Assembly: GCA_963402885.1 (NCBI GenBank)
Contig: OY727096.1
Span: 29,369,820-29,433,819, forward strand
Direction: 5' to 3'
DNA from: Antedon bifida
Taxonomy: Eukaryota; Echinodermata; Crinoidea; Comatulida; Antedonidae
DNA: 64,000 nucleotides
This document shows positions 11,524-21,315 of the stretch, piece by piece. Numbering within the stretch: position 1 is the stretch's first letter; every line of letters starts with the position of its first letter. The notes beneath the pieces were generated by a model that made no database searches, was not told the DNA's origin, and worked only from the letters and a program-made list of their open reading frames with translations. The translations under genes and the position numbers were made by a program.

Positions 11524-12087
11524 TCAGTGGTATGTACAACATTTCGACCAATTCAGACAACATATATGACTAACATCACCATCATTATCATCATCATCAT
11601 TATCACCATCATCATTATCACCATCATCATTATCACCATCATCGTCGTCATAATAATACCACCAGCAGTTTGTATAGATCGATGGTCTCCGAGTATCTAT
11701 AGATATTCTTCCAGAAGGATCTCGACCATTGGTCACATAATCAACAACTACTAAATTAACATCTCTTTCTTTAACTTGGTGCAAAGTGTTATCAGGGTAC
11801 TGTTCGTAAACTCTAAGTGAATACGTTCTTCCATCAAGTTCATTTGATTCTTTTATTTCAAGAATACATAAACCATCTTCACCGACTCTAGGCAATATAC
11901 GTTGAGTATGCTTGATGTTATCATCCGATCCCCTAAATAGTGTCTCTTCACCTCTGGTGATCTCTCTTCCATCTTTAATCCAGCTTACAACATGTTTCTT
12001 CTCTATTCCTTTTACTTGACACATTAAACGAACATCGGATCCAATGAAAACACAATGTGGCTTAAACTCTGCAACGATTTTCACCAT
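11524..12087 (-). CDS. Single Ig-like domain protein with microsatellite-encoded acidic tail, array copy 4
   Basis: 187-residue intronless frame starting MVKIVAE, with an in-frame TGA six codons upstream of the start. The Ig core, about residues 5-115, contains VRLMCQVKG, HVVSWIKDGREITRGEE, LEIKES and TYSLRVYE, again without the second Ig cysteine. After NLVVVDYVTNGRD the C-terminus differs from all other copies. An expanded ATC/GAT tract (11575-11650) is read as a run of Asp with Gly and Asn, followed by a short Cys-containing end (SKCCTYH). The tract adds a strongly acidic low-complexity tail. The true end may be polymorphic. Function unknown. Confidence 0.6.
   Translation of the reverse strand: MVKIVAEFKPHCVFIGSDVRLMCQVKGIEKKHVVSWIKDGREITRGEETLFRGSDDNIKHTQRILPRVGEDGLCILEIKESNELDGRTYSLRVYEQYPDNTLHQVKERDVNLVVVDYVTNGRDPSGRISIDTRRPSIYTNCWWYYYDDDDGDNDDGDNDDGDNDDDDNDGDVSHICCLNWSKCCTYH
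11575..11650. repeat. ATC trinucleotide microsatellite inside a coding frame
   Basis: ATC repeats with regular ATT interruptions. On the minus strand they encode Asp and Asn codons with Gly in the tail of the Ig-domain copy above. Confidence 0.9.
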
Positions 12088-12130
12088 TATGATATGTATT
12101 TTTCAGAAGTTTTTCGATTGAATTGAAACA

Positions 12131-13073
12131 AAATAATCTATCTTTGCTACGGCGATTCCGAATGTAGTATGAAAGATGTGTGACGTGTATAAGCTACACT
12201 CGAAATGATTTCATATCAGCCGATGTGTGCACGGTGAAATGTCTAGAGACAATGAAAGCAGAACTTACACGATGTTCAGTTTACAAACCTATACAAGCAT
12301 TAGGTAATATCCGAAAATAACTTTATGACAATATCTTTATTTTTATAGGACCACGTAAGAAATATTTCCTCCATGATATGACGTAATCATTCTTAAACCA
12401 ATCAGCACGACATAACGTAAATAGTATAAGGAAATTGTACCGTGTCTGTTTCTCCATAATAAAATAGAATGGCAGGTTGCTGGGTATTGTTAATCCATGG
12501 TTAATCACAGCACAATCACAAAGAATGAGACTCGAAACTACAATACTTCTTTTAAGGTGATGTCACCTAATATGTATTCAAAACACAGAACTTTCCACAC
12601 AACATTACTTTAATCATTCACACAATGTTTAAATATTGGAGACAAACACTCTACATTACAGTAGATTATACAAGCATACAGCTCTATGCTACATTTAAAT
12701 AGATAGTTAACAATAGATATATACATGTTTAATTCTTTCAATGTTTACTACGGCTTAAAGTTAAGTAGCAAACCATACAGACGTTTCCTATGGGTCACGT
12801 AAATAATAATGATGTTCTGTAATAGGACAGATTCACTTTGATAACATTTGAAGATGTTCTAACATAGTTTTTGTACATGGGAATTGTCAAGGCTACCAAA
12901 TAAGGCACGTTGTGGCAAAATCAATTTTAAAATAGAATGTTTACATTTCATAAAACAAGTATACTAATTAAAGTTTCTCCAATAATCATTATAGAGCGGT
13001 TCTGTTACCACAACATGGGATGGTGTCCTATTGCCAGTATCCCAACATTATTTGTTAAATTAACTAAGCTTAT
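12131..13073. repeat. Duplicated block B, copy 2
   Basis: Matches 3504-4563 from CGGCGATTCCGAAT to ACTAAGCTTA, with scattered substitutions and small indels. Fills the whole space between Ig copies 4 and 5. The 72-codon frame intact in copies 1 and 3 is shifted here by two extra bases near 12821 and soon stops. Confidence 0.85.
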
Positions 13074-13114
13074 AGAGTAGTAGTAGTTTAAAATATAAAC
13101 ATTATAAAGTTTCA

Positions 13115-13663
13115 TCAACATATGGTACAAAAACGAGATCTGTTCTGGACATTCAGAGGTGGCGTTGTGGAGTGGAGGTTGTCTTTGCTCCTGTCATCGT
13201 CCAACATCTGTATATTCAAATTCTCTTTAGTCTTGGGTTCATCTGTTATCGAAATTCGAGATAAAAATTCGGGACGGGTTGTTAGAGTAACTGTACATCT
13301 TGGAAGACACGAGCCATATTCACCAATATTCAACCGCAAGACGTCTTTTTGTGCAACTTGACGTAGGTACACAGACTTATCAGAAACTCGAAGTGCATAA
13401 GTTCCACTATCACCTATTTCTGACTTTTTTATTTCAAGAATAAATTTGCCATCTTTACCACGTTCAGTAATTCTATCGTTCAATACCAATATCTCTTCTC
13501 CTCCTCTTGTGATCTCTGTTTCTTCTTTATTTATTTCTTCTTTTTTAATCCAGTTGACAACGTGATTCTTCTTTATTCCTTTTACTTTACACTCTATACA
13601 AACATCATTTCCAACCATAACACAATGTGGCATACTACACTGTGCAATGATTTCCACCATCAT
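13115..13663 (-). CDS. Small single Ig-like (I-set) domain protein, array copy 5
   Basis: 182-residue intronless frame starting MMVEIIAQ. The upstream context TGA ACA ATA TAC ATG parallels copy 1 closely. Ig core: VCIECKVKG (B-strand Cys), NHVVNWIKK, a small insertion, ETEITRGGEE, KFILEIKK and DSGTYALRV (Leu at the second-Cys position). A longer C-terminal tail (about residues 125-182) is rich in Thr, Ser, Asp and Lys and ends FCTIC, which formally fits a CaaX-type end; prenylation is only inferred and weak. No signal peptide or membrane segment. Block B copy 3 lies about 1.1 kb upstream. Confidence 0.6.
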   Translation of the reverse strand: MMVEIIAQCSMPHCVMVGNDVCIECKVKGIKKNHVVNWIKKEEINKEETEITRGGEEILVLNDRITERGKDGKFILEIKKSEIGDSGTYALRVSDKSVYLRQVAQKDVLRLNIGEYGSCLPRCTVTLTTRPEFLSRISITDEPKTKENLNIQMLDDDRSKDNLHSTTPPLNVQNRSRFCTIC

Positions 13664-14768
13664 GTATATTGTTCAGCAATTCTTTAAATACTGTTGAATA
13701 GAATTTTTTATTTATTTCTTAAATTAAGTAAAGTATTTTAAAAGGTTGGCAACGCCCACCAGTACGTATACCAGTGTAAGACACATTACAGAACTAAAAA
13801 AACATCTGAATACCCTTAGACCTGTAGTAGGCCTACTCTATTATCACTGAACAGCATGGAAACATGATTACACCATAGAATACATACCAGATTGTTGATA
13901 TATTCACAGAGAATCATTCTACTGAATGTCGTCAGTATCTATGCGAGGGTTCTATAAATCCAGTGAGTACAGTACTGAGTATGTAAATACAGTATTTCGA
14001 CCAGACAATCAACATTACACGCTTACATTTGTTTAGTATAGAGGTTACTATATTATCTATACAACATAATATTTAACTAACAAACATTAATATAGATTAA
14101 TAAAGATATATAAAGATTTATAATGCTAAAGGTCATACTTTTATGATTCAAACAAAGAAACATGTTGTAAAATGTTATACTGTATTATACTATTACTATT
14201 TGTAATTCATTTAGATAGAACAAGTAAAAACGTTGATTTTTTTCCAGAAAGATAAAGGTACAACAAATGAACTTAGTTTGTTTACTCTCAAGAAAGTTAT
14301 ACTCAAAATTTATAATGGATGTACCTTAGGTACTCACATCCATCTATTAAATTAATAGGCATTCGGGTTTTTTTTTGTGCAAATATTCCTGGATCTAGAT
14401 TTCCAACTATCAATTATATAAATACGAGGGTACCGGATGCCCCCTTTTCAGTCAGGAATTGGAGCCCTCATTTGGAAGCTTCAAAGTGGTGCTTCAATTT
14501 TTTGGTAGCTTTAGGATATAAATTATAGGCCTATATATATTGAATCGGACATAGAAACATTTTTAACAGGCGCTATAAAAGACAACCATTTGTATATATA
14601 ATGTTCATTTTCATTTCATACAAAAATTCCGCCAAAAAATCTAGGAAAGCATACCTCGATTTCTCGGAGTTGAGGAATTGTTTCCCTGGATTCGCAAAGT
14701 ACTACCCTGGATCTGCAAAGAGCTGGATATGCGTAAATATAAACATAAAGAAAGAAGACTCGATTGCA
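13664..14768. other. Intergenic DNA without recognised features
   Basis: Low-complexity AT-rich stretches (13680-13740, 14090-14120) and short frames with no family resemblance. Confidence 0.4.
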
Positions 14769-15420
14769 ACACTTTCTTTTAAGGTGATGTCACCTAATAT
14801 GTATTCAAAACACAGAACTTTCCACACAACATTACTTTAATCATTCACACAATGTTTAAATATTGGAGACAAACACTCTACATTACAGTAGATTATACAA
14901 GCATACAGCTCTATGCTACATCCAAGAGATACGTATTACATTTAAATAGATAGTTAACAATAGATATATACATGTTTAATTCTTTCAATGTTTACTACGG
15001 CTTAAAGTTAAGTAGCAAACCCTACAGACTTTTCCTATGGGTCACGTAAATAAAAATGATGTTCTGTAAAGATAGATTCACTTTGATAACATTTGAAGAT
15101 TTTCTAACATATTATTGTACATGGGAATTGTCAAGGCTACCAAATAAGGCATGTTGTGGCAAAACCAATTTTAAAAAAGGAGTTAGAATGTTTACATTTC
15201 ATAAAACAAGTATACTAATAAAAGTTTCTCCAATAACCATTATAGAGCGGTTCTGTTACCACAACATGCGATGATGCCCTATTGCCAGTATGATCCCAAT
15301 ATTTTGTTAAATTAACTAAGCTTATTAAAGAGATTCAAGAAATTTAACTAAATCACAATATCCAGACAATATAAGCTGATGGATATCCAGATAATGTAAC
15401 TAATCCCATAGTAATATTGA
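14769..15420. repeat. Duplicated block B, copy 3 (partial)
   Basis: Nearly identical to 3907-4563, starting at TTTTAAGGTGATGTCACC and ending at CCCATAGTAATATTG. Closer to copy 1 than copy 2 is, including an identical 72-codon frame at 15056-15274, which marks a recent exchange or duplication over about 10.9 kb. Confidence 0.85.
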
Positions 15421-16569
15421 AATGAAAGACCAATTTAGTTACTACTCATTATCGGAGGGTAAAGCACAGTGAATACATTATTTCTGATTTTTACAGAAAA
15501 TGAAGAACTTTGTAAATTGTAAGATGTCCAATTCTACACCAACTTTTACTGTAAACATATTTTAGTTCTTCAATCATGAATTTAGACTTTAGACTTAATT
15601 TCACGGTTTCAATTTGTCCTTTTTATATTTACAATGAGATTAGACTTAAAAACACAGACACTCTTTGAAGATTGCACTAATGATGAGCTGAGGCCACGCC
15701 ATGCACCTCACTAAATTACACATGCTATGAAAGTAAACAAAAAAATGCGGGATTTAAAATAAAAACTATAAAATTAACTTAATACTAAAAGCGATCGAGT
15801 TGAACAATAAACTTATGTTACTTAAACATAAACATATTATAAATTGAGTAAATTTAGGGGTTGACTTAAACCCGAGGTTTAATGTACGGTAGTGTATTGT
15901 ACTGGTGTCAACAAATTTCGTTTCTCTACCCCTGGAGAGAAATCATATCCGTGAAGGCGATATTGTTGTAATATTTATTCCAAAATTAGAGATAGATGGG
16001 GTAAGAGTTCTACTATAAGGTGGGTTTATACGTACAATGTTTGGATAAAAAAACAAATAAGTTACAATAGAATTCAAACAGATTCTAAATGATGTAGCAT
16101 AATAAACATATTGATGATGGTCTAGATTTAGAGCACCTAGAGTTTTCTATTAATTGTGTGGTGGGGGATATATAGATTGTAGCAAATTGAGATCAATGTT
16201 CACATTATGTTCAAACTTAAAACAATACACACTAAATACAAAATGAGCATAAATGTAAGCACACACAGTTTACACTTATCATGACAGCACCATTTAAAAA
16301 TAATAATGTTAAACTAAATAAAACAAAATGATAAAAACACATCAGATAAATATATAATATTGATTCATATGTAAAACTGAAAAAGATTATAATATAAATT
16401 AGTAAATTTTATAAAAAAAAAATTTGCACAATACTAAAACTTAAATGAACTAATAATAAACATTGATCTTTGCACTTAATTGTTTGATGTTTAATCTAAA
16501 GCTGCAACATCTGTGTTTCTTGCAAATATAGCACAATCTTAAGTGTTTTCTTCACATAATAGCACATAC

Positions 16570-16750
16570 AGTTTTTAGCACACTTTTGTATTCCTTTTGT
16601 GCACACATACCATAATACAAATGCTACCATTTTTTAGCTGCAATATACATATGTATACAGTTTTAGCACACTTTTGTATTCCTTCTGTGTACACATACCA
16701 TTTTATAATTTTATACAAATGCTACCATGTTTTAGCTGCAACTGTACATA
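16570..16750. repeat. 88-bp tandem duplication
   Basis: TTTTAGCACACTTTTGTATT followed by CACACATACCAT and TGCTACCAT recurs with a spacing of 88 bases (landmark starts 16576 and 16664). It produces the spurious 135-codon frame at 16597-17004. Confidence 0.8.
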
Positions 16751-18190
16751 TGTGTAGAATGTGTTTTCTACACATACATTTTACTTATAAGATATTTTTG
16801 TTTGTGATTATCCCACCTGCCTTGTCTATAATAATGTATCCACATTCTATAAACAATGAATTGTTTATTATATATAATCCTATGTGCAAACATATAATTA
16901 AACATTTAATACAAATGTTCATTATACCTTGGAATTCAATTAAAATAATTGTGGACTGTAAGCATCTAAAGCATCGAGGGCTCGAGTTCCAGTTATACCA
17001 CTAGGCCAAACATGTAGTAATCGCCTAAATAAATTTCTGCCTTAACTAGATAGGGAGAAAAATAATTAAAACATTGTAATGTTAAGGTAAGATACTGTAA
17101 CATAGTAACAACTGTAATAACAGAAAACTATTAAATATGGCTTAATATTATTCTTCTTTTAAAGTTGTTTAAAATGGTCCATCTTTTCACAATTTTGGTC
17201 CATTCTGAAAATAATATCAAAATACAACAGACTATGCATAGCATTGGTAAAATCTTACCTACAAAAAGAGGAGGGTGGTGGGAATTAGCATAAACCTAAT
17301 CATTGTACAACCTATCATCTTAGATACGATAACTCTATTTACTGTACTAAACACAATGGCGGATCCAGCATTTTGAAATAAGGGGTAAACATGAGCTAGG
17401 ATCACAAATGCTGCAGGGCTCTCAGTCTAAATCACTTTTTTATTTGTTTCTAAATATTCATAAAAGCACCATTCTCTCATTGATTGTGTTTATCATTCAT
17501 GGTTAAATTTTGCTTGGAAACTATTTTATGAAAAATTACAGTATTTAGAGTTTGTGCTAATATCAACATTATTACAGTAGTAACTGTATTGTATATAGTA
17601 GGCTATACCCCAGAATGTGATGGTTATACAGTAAGTCAGCTTAGTACATTAAAAAAATCATTCGTTCATATACACTTTCTACTTATAGAGCTACAATAGA
17701 GTATCTTGCTGCACCATTCTAAAAATTAAGTAAACATAAATATCTAAGCATAATTTAATCTAAATCGGTATAAATAAAATAAATATAAATTGCAAGTAGC
17801 TCACATTAAAAATGTTGAGGATAGAAGAAGCTTTGTACATAATGAAATATTAAAAAATCACAAACACACACACAAAAAAAACATTGAAAAAGTTAATTAC
17901 ATAATTTACACTAAAGAAAGTGTTATATTACAATAAATAATAACTTAATGAATAAATTGTTTTGAAAACTGTTTGCTTTATAATCACTAAGTAATTCCTC
18001 ATTTGGAATAAAGACAAATATTTGTTTCAAAAAATGTATTTTGAACAATTTTTTCGAATACAATCTAATTGTCTTGATTGATTATAAATTACTGTATTTT
18101 ACAATTTACAAATGGGTTATAGTGGTTGTTACCACAACACTTATACAATGATTAAAATACTTTTATATGGTTAAGCATATTGGTGTTTTA

Positions 18191-18545
18191 TACATGTCTT
18201 ATATACAGGTAACATGTGTTTGATAAACCTGTCTCATTATGTAACAAATCTCATATACATGTAACATGCCTCATGTACATCTCATATACATGTCTCATTA
18301 TGTAACATGTTTCATATACATGTAACATGCCTCATATACATGTAACATGTCTCATTTATGTAACATGTTCATATACATGTAACATGTCACGTGTACATGT
18401 AACATGTCCCGTGTACCTGTATTATGTCTGGTGTACATGTAACATATCTCATATACATTTAAGATGACTCATACATGTAACATGTCTCGTGTACATGTAA
18501 CATGTCTCATGCACATGTATTATGTCTGGTGTACATGTAACATCT
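18191..18545. repeat. ACATGT-based minisatellite
   Basis: About 355 bp of degenerate units built from TACATGTAACATGTCTCATA. Because ACATGT is its own reverse complement, the array is dense in small palindromes. Unit length alternates around 16-18 bases. Confidence 0.9.
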
Positions 18546-20963
18546 GAATACTGAATAAAATATAAGGTATATTGCTTATTTTTATGAAGAACTCAATTGC
18601 AATTTTTTAAAACTTATCAAAGAAGTTGTAATACAAGCTGTACGAATACTGATTTAAAAAAAAATTGAAATTACATACAAATTTGGTATAAAATTAATTT
18701 GATTAAAATGCAGGACATAAATTATGATTTGGCAGATAAAATGCCATTGATTAAAATTGCAAATTATTTATTTATAATTATTTACAAAGGTAACTATCTA
18801 CTCTTTTAAAATCTAGTAGTTGAAATATAAAAGTAGGAATAGATTCATGCTGAGAGTTTCGATTAAACTCAACGGTCTTTTTAAAATCCAATTGTACAAA
18901 TTCTTTAGTTTAAATTTCATTATGATATCCAAAAAATATTAAATTTTACAAATCTTGATATTAGGGGAATTCTATTTTGCACTAAAAGCGACTTTCTCTG
19001 AATTAAAAAATAGCAAGGTTGTATGTACAAAATACTATTATAACTCCTCATATTCTCACTTACCTAAAAAATATAAAACCATTTGGCCACAGTAAACAAA
19101 TTGTAGGTATTTCTCCAAATATACTTTTGTTAGTTAATATCTTATTTTTCTGGTTTATTATTATTATTTATTTAATTTATAGTGTTAAGAATCACATTAT
19201 GTGATTGATGCTGTATTACAACATAATATTTTGAAAAAAAAATTAATTGTAATATACATTTTTTGTATAAATTATTAATTAAAAATAGCTATGTAGCATT
19301 TCTGGTGTGTGAAAGTCCAACCTAAAAATATTAGCTTATTATTATAACTAATTTCAAATTCATACATTTGTTTTAATCAAGTATTTCAATGCATTTACAC
19401 ACATTCTAAAATTAAGTTCATTTAGTTTGGTCATAATTAAGCTCCATAAATATTTGCCAAAATTTGTCATCGAACAAGGTGGATTTAAATAACGATAAAT
19501 AAATATTAAATAGAAACTTGTTTTGAAATTCTACAAAATCAAGGTGATATATTCCTTCTGAAACAATGACGCAGAAACTTTAAGAATATAATGGTAAGTA
19601 CTAATTTAGTGTTTACATCATCGTGACCAAAAACAGCAAATTGTTTCATTCACAATTTTGTAATATTTGTTTTGTATATAAATAAATTAAACACAATAAC
19701 GTGTTACCTTAAACAGAATATCATTAAAAAGCATGTTAAGTAAAGTAGGCCTATACTTTTTAGACCAAAAGCGGAGGCATCAAGCAAAAAAAAAAGGGTC
19801 CCCTAATTGGTTAGAATAAGTTTTTTCACAGATGCTAAAAAGCAATTCAGCATTCGTCATGTTGTCATCACAGAGTGTTGAAACTTTTTTACTTAAGATA
19901 TTGCAGACTTTAGTGAAAAGGAGGTCAGGGGTCAAGGTGGGGTTGCAGTGTGTTGTCCACAGGCACCTAAAATCTAACAAATTCCATTCGATTAATACAT
20001 TTAATATTATTCTAGGATAGGAAATGGAAGGATCTATAAATTAATCAATAGGTGGTCCTTTAAAAAACCTGGCCAACAGTAGGATACTGGAGGTTACGAC
20101 CCTGTATTGTATGTGACATGTAAAGTTCTATTAGACCTTCCAACACCGATTCTGCTTATATGATAATAAGTAGAATAAAAGGAAATGGTTCAAGCACTTA
20201 ACAGATCAAAATAAAATCCCAAATGTGCCACAAAGCACAAGGATATCAACTGTGTTGGTCAGTATGTTTTACAACTATTATTCACATGATCTATAGAATT
20301 TATTATGAAAGAAAATACTTTCTTTAAGTACTAAACATTTCACCTTTAAGCCTGTTTCCACTACACACATTTATTTTTGTGTGAATCCAAAATTTTGGTA
20401 GAAGAAATTTGTGCCATGCTTTTATTATTTTCAACTACAACAGTCATGTTTGATTTGCATGAGTGATCATGAATTCAACACAACCACTAGTTTCACTGAA
20501 GTGAAAAACTTGTTGCAGATATAGGGATTTCTTGCAGACATTTTAGTTTGGCAGATGGAAATGTGAATATGTGTATCAAGCATGTTTACAATTCACAGTG
20601 AATTAATTGATCTAGTGAAATACAGGCTTACAGTGACTTTAGCCCATTGGTAGAACTATTTATGCCTCAGCATTTTCAAAGTTCAATGAACTTATTGCAA
20701 TTTCATTTCTGTCCTTTTTACCGTGGGAATTAATCAGGTTAACATTTAAAATATTGTCACACTTTTGTTGACTATTTCAGATAGCGTGAATTGATATGTC
20801 TTCTAACAACTACAGATGAGAGACAAGCATTCATTTTGTACAAAGCAGACCGATTGCTCTCTACACAACTTGAGCACCAGACTTAACCATAAAACGACTT
20901 AATTTACAAACTGTGACCATTACTATTATATACTTACAGCCCTATTAACAAGTAAAGTTAGAA

Positions 20964-21315
20964 TCAAATACCTGATGGCTCAGATTTTAACTTTTTTATA
21001 GTGTTTTTTAAGGCTTGACGTTTGTTGCAAAACCACACACGAATTACCTCCCGGTCGTACCCAAGTTTTCCCGAAAGTTCCGTCATGTCCTGTCCTGACG
21101 GGTGAGTATTCTTCTCAAAGTGAGAGTTGAGGTACTCCAAGGCTTGCGGTGTGAATGATGTTCGACGTTTACGTTTCTTGGTCGATTCACTCCCGATAAA
21201 ATCGGTCAACTGTGACACCCCATTCTTATGTCTTTCTTCTGCCTCTTCCATCCATCGCTCTAATACTGGTTTAATTTTCTGGGCACTTTTCGGTGTAATG
21301 TCCAATTTTTCAAAC
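20964..21315 (-). CDS. POU6F: POU6F exon 8: end of POU-specific domain and homeodomain
   Basis: Acceptor TTGAAACAAG, then GTTTGAAAAATTG. Encodes residues 607-723: the last POU-specific helices, the linker and the entire homeodomain, then KKLKSEPSGI and TGA. A possible donor CAG/GTATTT lies at 20972/20971, just before the stop, so an alternative longer C-terminus from a downstream exon cannot be excluded. Confidence 0.93.

Larger units (their letters stand above)
15421..20963. other. Gene-poor interval downstream of POU6F
   Basis: About 5.5 kb between the Ig array and the POU6F stop codon. Presumably includes the POU6F 3' UTR at its right end, but I cannot fix a polyadenylation site because candidate signals are too common in this AT-rich DNA. 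Contains an 88-bp tandem duplication and an ACATGT minisatellite. No gene is supported. Confidence 0.5.

Noticed and set aside
16597-17004. 135-codon plus frame
   Set aside because: Spans an 88-bp tandem duplication and AT-rich DNA; no family resemblance or splice context.
19780-19980. 66-codon minus frame, LDFRCLWTTHCNPTLTP...
   Set aside because: Better composition than most, but too short, unbounded by convincing splice sites and unrecognised; not enough to call a gene.
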